Below are positions 44,391 to 51,912 of a stretch of DNA of 64,000 bases, in pieces. Location of the stretch: assembly GCF_014646515.1 (NCBI RefSeq), contig NZ_BMNK01000015.1, positions 1 to 64,000 of the forward strand. The letters are read 5' to 3'. Below the pieces are notes generated by a model. It was given only the letters and a program-made list of their open reading frames with translations, was not told the DNA's origin and did not search any database. Positions within the stretch are counted from its first letter, which is position 1; every line of letters begins with the position of its first letter. The position numbers and the translations under genes were made by a program. This DNA is from Nonomuraea glycinis. GTDB lineage: Bacteria > Actinomycetota > Actinomycetes > Streptosporangiales > Streptosporangiaceae.

Positions 44391-45077
44391 TCAGCGGGAC
44401 AGCACACCCAGTTCGGCCAGAAGTCTCCAGACGTCCGTTGACGGTGCCCGATCCAGCACCCTGCAGTCCCGGGCATGGCCCTTCCCCGCTGTGCATCCCA
44501 GACTCGGGCAGTTGGCGATCAGAGTCTTCGCCCGGCGGCCCGCATCGTGCTCCCTACCGTCCAGAGCCTGCCTCTGGGCGTCTTCAAGGCGCTTGTCATA
44601 GTCGCGAAATGCCTTGTGTGCACCTCTCAGTTGGTCCTGAACGCTCTTCGACCTCGGTGCTCCCTGCACGCCGGAAGCGAAGTGCAACAGCAGCCACAAC
44701 TCAAAACACGGGTGTGAGAACGCCACCTTCACTCCTGCGGCATCCGCCTTGGCGTAGGAGTCCTCGACACGACTGTGATCATCTCTGTCGAAGAACGCCC
44801 ACACCTGCTCGCGCTTAGGGTCGTCGAGCTCGTCGAGCTTTTCCAGGGCCCACGCCACCACTTCATCAGGCTTCAGGCCCTTACGTCGCCAAAGGACATG
44901 AATGTCGAAGGCTCGCGGCTCACCGCAGAACCTCTCCTTCACGAAGCTCAGGTAGTCGCGCTCGGTACTTTCGCCCTCCACGACGGCATAGATCACCTGA
45001 CGTTGCCTGCCCTCGGTCACCACACGTGGCACTCGGGCGCTGCCGGTCGGTGCCCCCTTCTTTCTGATCCGGTTCAC
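44391..45077 (-). CDS. rloB: RloB-like protein (Toprim-type nuclease/effector of an ATPase-linked defence pair)
   Basis: The 228-residue protein has the RloB pattern. A Toprim-like first acid motif VVEGESTERDYLSFVK (E34, E36 and E39), the acid cluster FFDRDDHS (D97, D99, D100), and the family signature SHPCFELWLLLHF (121-133). RloB and the related AriB of PARIS are small Toprim proteins that work with an AAA/ABC ATPase in abortive anti-phage defence. GTG 45077 overlaps the stop of the ATPase gene by four bases (GTGA), so translation is coupled. No restriction-modification genes flank it. Confidence 0.85.
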   Translation of the reverse strand: MNRIRKKGAPTGSARVPRVVTEGRQRQVIYAVVEGESTERDYLSFVKERFCGEPRAFDIHVLWRRKGLKPDEVVAWALEKLDELDDPKREQVWAFFDRDDHSRVEDSYAKADAAGVKVAFSHPCFELWLLLHFASGVQGAPRSKSVQDQLRGAHKAFRDYDKRLEDAQRQALDGREHDAGRRAKTLIANCPSLGCTAGKGHARDCRVLDRAPSTDVWRLLAELGVLSR

Positions 45078-46321
45078 GCGCGGCCTCCGGCGGTTTGCTT
45101 CTCGACCTCCAGCGCCATGCCGCCCAGCCCGATGTGCGGCACTCCGCCGTAGCGTCCGCGCAAGTACCCGCGCTCCAGACTCTCGTCCGCGCGTACGCCC
45201 ACAGAGGTCAGGGGATAGAGCTCGGACTCGCCGGTCCTGCGCTTCTGGGTGATCCACACCTGCTCACGGTCCAGCGGGCGATCGACGTGAGCCTTACTCA
45301 GCAATGTCGCGTCGTGCCCGGTGAACAGGAGTTGCGCTGCCCGTGGGTTGGCGACGGGATCCTTGAAGAGCCGGATGACCTCGGCGACCAGCACCGGGTG
45401 CAGACTGGAGTCCAGCTCGTCCGCCAGCAGAACGGTCCCGTCGTCGAGCGCCTTGAGCAGAGGCCCGAGGAAGGCGAACCAGGCGAGGGTGCCGAATGAC
45501 TCCTGGTGTCGGATGTCGAACGCCACCGGTCCGTCGTTACCGTCGTGGACCAGGGAGACTTCCGGCATCTCATCGCCGCGATCCTCCACTACAACCTCGG
45601 TCACTCCCAAGTCGGCGACGGCTAGCAGGCCCTCGACTCGGTCACGAAATCCCGGTCTCAGAAGCTGCCATCGGGTGTAGGCATCACGCTCTCGAAGCTC
45701 CTCGCTCGGCCCCACCAGCCAGAAATTGTCCTTGAACCACTCGTACAACGGCACCAACTGCTTCAGCTGCAGAGACGCCGCCGCTGTGAGGAACAGCGCG
45801 TTCGGACGGGTGTAGTCGACCACAGGCTTCTTGGCGCCCTTCAACCGATCGCTGGGAAATCGGTACTCGTCCGCGCCGCGAGCCAGCCGCTCGGCGTCCC
45901 GTTCGAACCAGACCTGGCGGCGTCGGCTCCCGTTGGGGAACACATGAAGCCATTCCGTCTCCACACGCTCGTCGGAGACCTCGAAGCCGTAGACGTATCT
46001 GTCCCTTCCGATCAGGACGTCCACCTCGAACAGGGAGGCATCCTGCAGCGCCTCCCGCTCCAACGCGAACGGCCGCCTTGGCACACCTCTGGCGCGAGCC
46101 CAGTCAGCCACGGAGTCGAGGACGGCGTGGCGCATCCAACGCATCGCGTTGAGCACGTTGGTCTTCCCTGACGCATTGGCGCCGAAGACGGCCGCTACAG
46201 GGGAGATGTGCAAGCCGTTGACCGGACGCGCGGCGCTGTCGGACCCAGTCGGGGCGAGCAGCGACAGCTCGAATTCCTCCCGGAAGGACAGAACGTTCGA
46301 AGCTCGGAACCCCACCAACAT
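45074..46321 (-). CDS. rloA: RloA-like AAA/ABC ATPase of a defence pair
   Basis: The 415-residue protein is an OLD/SMC-like ATPase of the AAA_15/AAA_21 kind. It has an N-terminal MLVGFRASNVLSFREEFELS, Walker A GANASGKT at 47-54, TRPNALFLTAAASLQLKQL, ESFGTLAWFAFLGPLLKAL, and Walker B VLLADELDSSLHP. A switch region reads QLLFTGHDATLLSKAHVDR. The coiled coil is short. ATG 46321 follows AAAGAGG; an in-frame ATG at 46360 adds 13 residues. It is co-translated with the RloB-like gene. The upstream 120 bases are distinctly AT-rich against the surroundings, which may reflect a strong promoter or transfer. Confidence 0.85.
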   Translation of the reverse strand: MLVGFRASNVLSFREEFELSLLAPTGSDSAARPVNGLHISPVAAVFGANASGKTNVLNAMRWMRHAVLDSVADWARARGVPRRPFALEREALQDASLFEVDVLIGRDRYVYGFEVSDERVETEWLHVFPNGSRRRQVWFERDAERLARGADEYRFPSDRLKGAKKPVVDYTRPNALFLTAAASLQLKQLVPLYEWFKDNFWLVGPSEELRERDAYTRWQLLRPGFRDRVEGLLAVADLGVTEVVVEDRGDEMPEVSLVHDGNDGPVAFDIRHQESFGTLAWFAFLGPLLKALDDGTVLLADELDSSLHPVLVAEVIRLFKDPVANPRAAQLLFTGHDATLLSKAHVDRPLDREQVWITQKRRTGESELYPLTSVGVRADESLERGYLRGRYGGVPHIGLGGMALEVEKQTAGGRA

Positions 46322-46359
46322 GCTGAGCCTCTTTCCTGCGCGGGTAAGATTCGAGACCA

Positions 46360-46430
46360 TATTCTAAGGCTTCTTGTGAGAAGAATCCTCTAGAGATGCC
46401 CTCTGATAAGAATTTATTGCTAGCCGTTGT
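46360..46430. promoter_or_regulatory. AT-rich divergent promoter region of the defence pair
   Basis: The stretch has runs such as CATATTCTAAGG, GAATCCTCTAGAG and AAGAATTTATTGCTAG, far richer in A and T than the rest of the window. A small dyad CTTCT-TGTG-AGAAG lies at about 46369-46382. It probably holds the rloA promoter and that of the divergent exported-protein gene. Confidence 0.45.
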
Positions 46431-46441
46431 CGGTGAAGGTC

Positions 46442-47194
46442 ATGATCCGTTTAGGGTTGGGTGGCATGAGCATCCCCCTGGCCATTTCGCTCTCCTCGGC
46501 GCTGCTGTTCTCCGGTACGGCCGCCTACCCCGTCAATGGGGCCCCCGGGCTGACCGCCAACGCCCTCTACGCCAGGACCAAGCCGGTGATCAGTGCCTGC
46601 GTCCTGTCCAAGGGCACGACCGAAGCCGCCACTCGCGGCTACCTGGCCAAGCTGGTCAGGTGCCTGAACACCGCCTGGGCGCCGGTGCTCAGGTCGGCCG
46701 GGTTCAAGGTCAGGCCCGCCTCGCTGGCCGTGGCGCGACGGATGCCCAAGTGCGGCGGATATTCGCCGGACGCGATGGTGGGCTCGGCCGCACTCATCTG
46801 CGAGCGGGTGATCCGGGTCCAGCTTGGCCCGGACTGGGTCAGGACGCGTGACGATCGGGCGATTCTGGTGGCGGTGGGCAAGGCCTATGGCCGTTACCTG
46901 CAGGAGGCGGCCGGGATCGACGCCGCTCAGCGGAAGCTGCGTCGCGGTGACAGGAACGAGGGGGCGGAGCAGGGGCGCAGGTACGGACTCCAGTCCGACT
47001 GCCTGGCCGGGGTGACGTTGAAGGGCGTCTGGGGCAAGCGGCCGGGGACGCGGTGGGCGACGCCTATGTCCGGGTTCGGCCGGGGGTTCGAGGGGACGGT
47101 GGCGAACCGCCGCTCTTGGCTGAAGCGCGGGTTCGCCGCTGGTGCGCCGTCCGTGTGCAACACCTGGGTCGCCACGTCGAAGGCCGTTGCCTGA
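46442..47194 (+). CDS. Exported homologue of neutral zinc metallopeptidases lacking the HExxH site
   Basis: The ~250-residue precursor has a signal peptide (IPLAISLSSALLFSGTAAYP). The mature domain follows the PF04228 neutral zinc metallopeptidase plan: LVRCLNTAWAPVLRSAGFKV, a Cys pair around PKCGGYSPDAMVGSAALICE, and near the C terminus RRYGLQSDCLAGVTLKGV, equivalent to the family's ELQADCFAG. Between them, where HExxH belongs, the sequence is ILVAVGKAYGRYLQEAAG with no His. It is therefore predicted to be catalytically inactive. Starts at TTG 46427 and ATG 46466 are alternatives. It is divergent from rloA. Confidence 0.65.
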   Translation: MIRLGLGGMSIPLAISLSSALLFSGTAAYPVNGAPGLTANALYARTKPVISACVLSKGTTEAATRGYLAKLVRCLNTAWAPVLRSAGFKVRPASLAVARRMPKCGGYSPDAMVGSAALICERVIRVQLGPDWVRTRDDRAILVAVGKAYGRYLQEAAGIDAAQRKLRRGDRNEGAEQGRRYGLQSDCLAGVTLKGVWGKRPGTRWATPMSGFGRGFEGTVANRRSWLKRGFAAGAPSVCNTWVATSKAVA

Positions 47195-47269
47195 ACGGTC
47201 CCGCATCTGTGCACGATGGACCTGGCCATGGACCGGATCGGGGCCTGACCTGGTGGGTAGTGGATCGCC

Positions 47270-47737
47270 GTGGACGGACCCGCGGCCAGCGCGCTGCACC
47301 AGATGACGGGGCCCTTCTACCTGCTGGACAGGGAGGTCGCCGAGGGCCACCGCGGCGAGGTGTCCTCCTCCTGGGGGCAGGAGGTGAGCCCGCCGGGCCA
47401 TGAGTGGCTGGCGGTCGGCGACAACAGCGTGCTCTTCCAGGTCTGGCCCAAGAAGACCAGCTATGTACGGCTCGACCTGTGGGGCGGGCCCCCGGTCCCG
47501 GACGAGCCCTGGGAGCTGACCTGGGACGGGCGGCTCTTCCTGCCTTCGGGGCTGGTGGTCCTCGTGGAGTTCGAGGAGGCGGAGCTGGAAGAGTGTGCCC
47601 CCTTCGACCTGCGGGCCCGCGATGCGCACTGGCGGACGCGGGTGCACGCGAAGTTCGGAAAATATGATCACGGGCCGGAGGTCGCCGCCGACACCTATGA
47701 CGTGGACTTCTATCGGGTGCAGCTGTGGCCGGGGTGA
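47270..47737 (+). CDS. Hypothetical protein
   Basis: The 155-residue protein has no signal or membrane helix and a beta-rich, acidic composition: SVLFQVWPKKTSYVRLDLWG, WDGRLFLPSGLVVLVEFEEA, TYDVDFYRVQLWPG. The text resembles small immunity- or Imm-like cytosolic proteins in being compact and aromatic, but no family is recognised. The GTG start at 47270 is the first suitable one. It follows the metallopeptidase homologue by 75 bases on the same strand. Confidence 0.6.
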   Translation: MDGPAASALHQMTGPFYLLDREVAEGHRGEVSSSWGQEVSPPGHEWLAVGDNSVLFQVWPKKTSYVRLDLWGGPPVPDEPWELTWDGRLFLPSGLVVLVEFEEAELEECAPFDLRARDAHWRTRVHAKFGKYDHGPEVAADTYDVDFYRVQLWPG

Positions 47738-47923
47738 CTAGGCGAGACAGAGCTCCGCGCGGGCGGGGGCCTGATCCTCGTCGAGGCCGTCGAGCAGGAT
47801 GGCGGCCAACTGGCGGCGCTGGACGCTGGTCAGCGTCATGGGGAGCACGATCGGCATGAGCTCGAGCGCGTCGCCGGGCAGCTGCCGGACATGGCAGGGC
47901 AGGAGGGAGAAGGTGTGAACCAC
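47738..47923 (-). CDS. Possible small protein, 61 residues
   Basis: The frame reads VHTFSLLPCHVRQLPGDALE and ends in a helix-like SVQRRQLAAILLDGLDEDQA. Composition is protein-like and the stop is adjacent to the convergent upstream gene. The GTG start lacks a good ribosome binding site. It is kept at low confidence. Confidence 0.3.
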   Translation of the reverse strand: MVHTFSLLPCHVRQLPGDALELMPIVLPMTLTSVQRRQLAAILLDGLDEDQAPARAELCLA

Positions 47924-47954
47924 TCCCTCACTATCGCAGGCGCCACCGACAGGA

Positions 47955-48305
47955 TCAGGTGGTTTTCGCTGCCAGGTGAGGAAGCTCCTCGGGGAGCGGC
48001 ACCCACTTGTGCGCCCAGCTGACCAGCTCGTCGAACGCCGGCAGCAGCTCCGCGCCCATCTCGGTGAGGTGGTATTCGACCCGGACCGGGGACGTGCTCA
48101 GCACCCGGCGCTCGATGAGCCCGGCGGCCTCCAGCTCGCGCAGGCGGCGGGCCAGCATCGTGTCGTTGACGCCGGGGATGGCGGCCTTGATGTCGGCGTA
48201 GCGGTGCGTGCCCTTGAACAGCATGTGCAGCACGGCCCCTGACCAGCGGGCGCCGATCAACTCCAGGGCGGTGTGAAAACGGACGCAGACGGAATGGGCG
48301 CTCAC
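47955..48305 (-). CDS. HxlR-family transcriptional regulator
   Basis: The 116-residue protein is a typical HxlR winged helix: Cys near the N terminus (SVCVRFHTALELIGARWSGA), VLHMLFKGTHRYADIKAAIP, recognition region NDTMLARRLRELEAAGLIER, and wing RVLSTSPVRVEYHLTEMGAE. It is divergent from the FMN reductase gene at 48404, with 98 AT-rich bases between, including the dyad TAGT-T-ACTA. This arrangement matches quinone/electrophile-sensing HxlR-reductase pairs such as YodB with its reductases. The inducer is unknown. Confidence 0.9.
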   Translation of the reverse strand: MSAHSVCVRFHTALELIGARWSGAVLHMLFKGTHRYADIKAAIPGVNDTMLARRLRELEAAGLIERRVLSTSPVRVEYHLTEMGAELLPAFDELVSWAHKWVPLPEELPHLAAKTT

Positions 48306-48350
48306 CCAGGCATCGTACCCAAGCGGGGACCCGAGTTGCTACAGAAATAT

Positions 48351-48359
48351 TAGTTACTA
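48351..48359. promoter_or_regulatory. HxlR-type operator core
   Basis: TAGT-T-ACTA is a short perfect dyad in an AT-rich stretch midway between the HxlR and FMN reductase starts. GTTGCT (48335) and AGCAAC (48370) form a wider outer dyad around it. Confidence 0.45.
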
Positions 48360-48403
48360 CATAATGTTGAGCAACCGAGCACTCTGCCGCGTGAGGAAAC
48401 CCC

Positions 48404-48985
48404 ATGGTCAAGCCCGTTCTGCATGTCGTGATCGCCAGCACCCGCCCCGGCCGCTCCGGAAGGGCCATAGGGGAGTGGTTCCGCGACCGGGCAGTGGCCG
48501 CAGGGGACTTCGACGTCGAGCTCGTGGACCTGGCCGACGTCGCGCTGCCCTTCTTCGACGAGCCGAACCACCCCAGGCTCAAGCAGTACGTCAACGCCCA
48601 CACCAAGGAGTGGAGCGCCACGGTGGAGCGCGGGGACGCCTTCGTCTTCGTCACTCCCGAGTACAACCACAGCTTCAACGCCGTGCTGAAGAACGCCCTG
48701 GACTACCTGCACCACGAGTGGCACCACAAGGCCGTCGGCTTCGTCAGCTACGGCGGGGTCTCCGGCGGCACCCGCGCCGTCGCCGGCCTGCGCCTGGTGG
48801 TCGGCACGCTGAAGATGGTGCCCGTGGTCGAGGCGGTCAACATCCCGTTCCACCCCCAGGTGATAGGGGAGGACGGTCAGGTGCGCCCCAATGACGTGAT
48901 GACCGGCGCGGCCGACGTCATGCTGGCCGAACTGGCCAAGCTCACGGGCGCGCTGCGCCCGATGCGCCTGGGCGAGTCCGGCTGA
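48404..48985 (+). CDS. NADPH-dependent FMN reductase-family protein
   Basis: The 193-residue protein has the flavodoxin-like FMN reductase fold: VVIASTRPGRSGRAIGEWF (phosphate loop), LPFFDEPNHPRLKQY, FVTPEYNHSFNAVLKNALDY (FMN-binding PEYNHS motif), and VSYGGVSGGTRAV. Such proteins reduce quinones, chromate or FMN. It is divergent from an HxlR gene. Its last codons (RLGESG and stop TGA) form the first unit of a 25-base tandem repeat that continues into the intergenic gap. Confidence 0.9.
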   Translation: MVKPVLHVVIASTRPGRSGRAIGEWFRDRAVAAGDFDVELVDLADVALPFFDEPNHPRLKQYVNAHTKEWSATVERGDAFVFVTPEYNHSFNAVLKNALDYLHHEWHHKAVGFVSYGGVSGGTRAVAGLRLVVGTLKMVPVVEAVNIPFHPQVIGEDGQVRPNDVMTGAADVMLAELAKLTGALRPMRLGESG

Positions 48986-49090
48986 GACTCAGCCTGGCCG
49001 ATCCGGCTAAGACTCAGCCTGGCCGATCCGGCTAAGACTCAGCCTGGCCGATCCGGCTAAGACTCAGCACCTGGCCGAGTTCGGCTAACG
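48968..49090. repeat. 25-base tandem repeat derived from a gene 3' end
   Basis: Units start at 48968 (26 bases, inside the FMN reductase gene), 48994, 49019 and 49044, with a partial fifth at 49071-49090. The core is CTGGCCGATCCGGCTAAGAC followed by TCAGC. Unit 1 encodes the reductase C terminus and its stop (GGC TGA); later units carry GGC TAA at the same place. The partial last copy runs into the stop of the convergent gene at 49085. Confidence 0.85.
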
Positions 49091-49333
49091 CTCGTCCTCC
49101 TCGTCGTCGACCAGATGGTCCATAACGCGGGTGACGGCGTCGCCCAGCGGGCGGAAGGCCAGGGTGAGCGCGTTGGCGAGCGGGCCGAAGATGTCGGTCA
49201 CCTCGCGTAGCAGGTCGTTGCCACCCTTGCCGCTCTCGGGAGGCACCCACCGCATGGCGTCGGCGCTCAGCGTCTCCCACTCGTCGACGACGCCGTCGAT
49301 GGCATCGAGCACGTGATCAGGATCCCTCGGCAT
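49085..49333 (-). CDS. Small acidic hypothetical protein
   Basis: The 82-residue protein is helical and acidic: HVLDAIDGVVDEWETLSADA, NDLLREVTDIFGPLANALTL, TRVMDHLVDDEEDER. It has no signal or membrane segment. ATG 49333 has GAGAA upstream. Its stop lies within the last partial unit of the 25-base repeat array, so the end of the coding sequence may have been altered by repeat expansion. The function is unknown. Confidence 0.6.
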   Translation of the reverse strand: MPRDPDHVLDAIDGVVDEWETLSADAMRWVPPESGKGGNDLLREVTDIFGPLANALTLAFRPLGDAVTRVMDHLVDDEEDER

Positions 49334-49533
49334 GACCGTTCTCCCAGAGAGAAATCGGATAGTCCTACGGTAACCCGACCGGACCCCATGATGCCTTCCT
49401 GAACAGGGCTGGAAACCCCCACGCCGCCACGCCTCTCTCCTTTTCGGCGGGGCGGAACACGCTGGCGTCGTTGGCGGGAACTGTCGGTGGCAGGTCGTAC
49501 CGTTGCGCGGGTAACCGACGCGAGGAGACGGGG

Positions 49534-49722
49534 ATGCACGACACCGAAGAGGCGCTGTTCATGACGGTCCACGGCATCGCGGAGCGGCTGGCCGGCCAGC
49601 CGGTGCCCGTGGTCATGGACGCGTTGGCCAGACAGCTCCCTCCGGCGCCCGGCATCGCGGTTGCGGAGCTCCGCCGGATCGCCGAGGAGATCAGCGTCGG
49701 CCGCGACCCATCGGGGCTGTGA
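49534..49722 (+). CDS. Small hypothetical protein, 62 residues
   Basis: The frame reads MHDTEEALFMTVHGIAERLA, then QPVPVVMDALARQLPPAPG and AVAELRRIAEEISVGRDPSG. Helical with a central Pro-rich turn. The ATG is preceded by GAGGAGACGG, a good ribosome binding site. No family is recognised; the size and pattern resemble small regulatory or toxin-antitoxin-like proteins, but no partner is visible. The 21-base repeat array begins 26 bases after its stop. Confidence 0.6.
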   Translation: MHDTEEALFMTVHGIAERLAGQPVPVVMDALARQLPPAPGIAVAELRRIAEEISVGRDPSGL

Positions 49723-49748
49723 GGCGCCCTGCCGGCCGCGCGGTCACC

Positions 49749-49859
49749 GCTCCCGCTTGACCCAGAACGGCTCGCGCATGCCCCAGAACGGCTCCGCTTG
49801 GCCCAGAACGGCTCCCGCATGCCCCAGGGCGGTCACTGCTCCCGCATGCCCCACGGTGA
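49749..49859. repeat. About 21-base tandem repeat derived from the 3' end of the saccharopine dehydrogenase-like gene
   Basis: Five units start at 49749, 49770, 49791, 49811 and 49838, each GCTC(C)CGC followed by ATG or TTG and CCCAGAACG-like sequence. The last unit contains the minus-strand gene's C-terminal codons (GMREQ) and stop. The others lie beyond the stop in the intergenic gap. Confidence 0.8.
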
Positions 49860-51044
49860 GCCGTACTCTCGCAGCAGGTCGAGGAAGGGGCGGGGTTCGA
49901 ATGCCTCAGGTCCGAGCACGCCGCTGCCCTCCCACCGGCCGGTGGCCAGCAGCTCCAGCGCGACCACGGGGTTGACGGCGGTCTGCCAGACCACGGCCTG
50001 GGAGCCGTACTCCCGCATCGACCACTGGTTGTCGACCACGTGGTAGAGGTAGACCTCGCGCGGCTCGCCGTCCCTGGTGCCCTTCACCCAGGTGCCGGCG
50101 CAGGTCTTGCCGTGCATCCGGTCGCCGAGGCCGGCCGGGTCCGGCAGCAGCGCGGCGACCAGGTCACGGGGTGAGACGCGGGCCGGCCCGTCCTCGGTGG
50201 GCACGGTGACCGGCTCGATGCGGTCCAGGCCGAGCTCGTGCAGGGTCCTGAGCTTGGCGATGAAGTCCTCGCCGAGCCCGTACTTGAAGGTGACCCGGCC
50301 GGCGTCGATCCAGCGGGGCACCAGCAGCACCTCCTCGTGCTCGACGTTCACGCACTCGACCGGGCCGATGCCCTCGGGGAAGTCGAAGATCTCGGGCTCG
50401 CTGAACGGCTCGGTGGTGAACCAGCCGCGCTCCTGCTCGTAGATCAGCGGCGGGTTGAGGCACTCCTCGATGGTGGTCCAGATGGAGAACGACGGCGCGA
50501 AGTCGTAACCGTCGACGGTGAGGTCGCCCCCGTCGCGGACGCCGATCTCCTCGATCTCGTCGAAGAGCTCGTCGGCGGCGTAGCGGGCGAACACGTCGGA
50601 CAGGCCGGGCTCCACGCCCATGCCCACCAGGGCCAGCCGCCCGGCGTCCGCCCACGCGCCGGACCTGGCGAACTGCTCGTCGCCCAGCTTGACGCCGGTC
50701 CGCTCGTACGGCAGATCCGGATGCGGGTGGGACATGGACATCGCCATGTCGAGGTAGTCGGCCCCGGCCGTGAGCGCCGCCTCGAACAGCGGCATCACGA
50801 AGCGCGGGTCGGTGGCGTTCAGCAGCACGTCGCACCGGTGCTCGGTGAGCAGGCCGAGGACGGCGGCCTGGTCGGCGGCGTCGACCCGGGCGGCGGTGAA
50901 GCGGGCGTCGAGGGGGGCGACCGCGGCCTCGGCACGGGACAGATCGTAGTCAGCGACCACCATGTGGTCGAAGAACGGCCGCCGGGTGGCGATCCGGGTG
51001 ACGGCGGTCCCCACACCACCGGCGCCCACGAGAAGAATGCGCAT
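49833..51044 (-). CDS. Saccharopine dehydrogenase-like oxidoreductase
   Basis: The 403-residue protein has an N-terminal Rossmann domain (MRILLVGAGGVGTAVTRIAT), VDAADQAAVLGLLTEHRCDV, LLNATDPRFVMPLFEAALTA, DYLDMAMSMSHPHPDLPYER and a C-terminal domain of the Lys9-like family. Homologues include saccharopine/carboxynorspermidine dehydrogenase-type enzymes that reduce imines with NAD(P)H. It stands alone and is divergent from a TetR gene at 51136, with a CAACG/CGTTG dyad between. The precise substrate is unknown. ATG 51044 gives the canonical Rossmann start. Confidence 0.88.
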   Translation of the reverse strand: MRILLVGAGGVGTAVTRIATRRPFFDHMVVADYDLSRAEAAVAPLDARFTAARVDAADQAAVLGLLTEHRCDVLLNATDPRFVMPLFEAALTAGADYLDMAMSMSHPHPDLPYERTGVKLGDEQFARSGAWADAGRLALVGMGVEPGLSDVFARYAADELFDEIEEIGVRDGGDLTVDGYDFAPSFSIWTTIEECLNPPLIYEQERGWFTTEPFSEPEIFDFPEGIGPVECVNVEHEEVLLVPRWIDAGRVTFKYGLGEDFIAKLRTLHELGLDRIEPVTVPTEDGPARVSPRDLVAALLPDPAGLGDRMHGKTCAGTWVKGTRDGEPREVYLYHVVDNQWSMREYGSQAVVWQTAVNPVVALELLATGRWEGSGVLGPEAFEPRPFLDLLREYGSPWGMREQ

Positions 51045-51104
51045 GATCGTGGACCTTCTCCTGATGTCTGGGGGATGCGCTCCCAGCAAAGCCGGTAGGG
51101 TCGT

Positions 51105-51121
51105 CAACGTCAATGGCGTTG
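51105..51121. promoter_or_regulatory. TetR-type operator candidate
   Basis: CAACG-TCAATGG-CGTTG has perfect five-base arms, lies 14 bases before the TetR start and 60 bases from the divergent dehydrogenase start. Confidence 0.55.
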
Positions 51122-51135
51122 GCATAAGGATGAGC

Positions 51136-51870
51136 ATGGCCAAGCGAGTAGTGCCCGACGCGGCCAGAAGGCGGCGCCGCCCGACCAGGCAGGGGCAGGT
51201 CCTCACCCACGAGCTCATCGTCGAGACCGCGCTGCGCATGCTCCGCGAGCACGGCGCCGCCGGCCTCACCGCCCGCCGCCTGGGCCTGGCGCTGGGCGCC
51301 GACGCCAGCGCGATCTACCGCTACTTCCGCGGCATGGACGACCTGACCCTGGCCATCGCCGACGAGCTGCTTGCGCACGCGCTGGCGGACTGGCGCCCCA
51401 CCGGTCACTGGCGGACGGACCTGCGCGCCCTCGGGCTGAGCGTGCACGCCGCCTACCTGGCCCACCCGCAGGCGGCGGTCCTGACGGCCAGCCGGGTGAC
51501 CGGCCGCCCGCACGAGGTCGCGGTGGACGAGACGATCCTGGCGATCCTGCGTACGGCCGGCTTCCCCGACCACGACGCGGTCCGGATCTACCACGCCTTC
51601 ATCGACCAGAGCCTCGCCTTCGCCGTCCTGGACGCCGCCTCCCTGGCGCTGCCTGCCGCCACCAGGCAGGCCGACGAGCAGGTGTGGCAGGCGACCTATG
51701 CCCGGCTGCCCGCGAGCAGCCACCCGCACATCGCCGCCACGGCCGGCCATCTGGTGGGCCGGATGAACGACAGCGCCTATCCCACCGCGCTGGACATGCT
51801 GCTGGACAGCGCCCGCGCCCAGCTGGCCGACCTCAGGGTCAGGGACGGATCAGGGTCGCCTCGGGGATGA
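51136..51870 (+). CDS. TetR-family transcriptional regulator
   Basis: The 244-residue protein has an N-terminal basic arm (ARRRRRPTRQGQ), then the TetR HTH: HELIVETALRMLREHGAAGL, TARRLGLALGADASAIYRYF. A helical ligand domain follows with AAYLAHPQAAVLTASRVTGR and ETILAILRTAGFPDHDAVRI. ATG 51136 has AAGG seven bases upstream; ATG 51130 is an alternative. It is divergent from the saccharopine dehydrogenase-like gene and probably represses both. Confidence 0.9.
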   Translation: MAKRVVPDAARRRRRPTRQGQVLTHELIVETALRMLREHGAAGLTARRLGLALGADASAIYRYFRGMDDLTLAIADELLAHALADWRPTGHWRTDLRALGLSVHAAYLAHPQAAVLTASRVTGRPHEVAVDETILAILRTAGFPDHDAVRIYHAFIDQSLAFAVLDAASLALPAATRQADEQVWQATYARLPASSHPHIAATAGHLVGRMNDSAYPTALDMLLDSARAQLADLRVRDGSGSPRG

Positions 51871-51912
51871 GGCCCGATGCGGGGAACATCGTCCGTCTTC
51901 AGACTGTTGCAC

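Noticed and set aside
48968..49090. CRISPR array
   Set aside because: Units are contiguous with no spacers and start inside a coding sequence.
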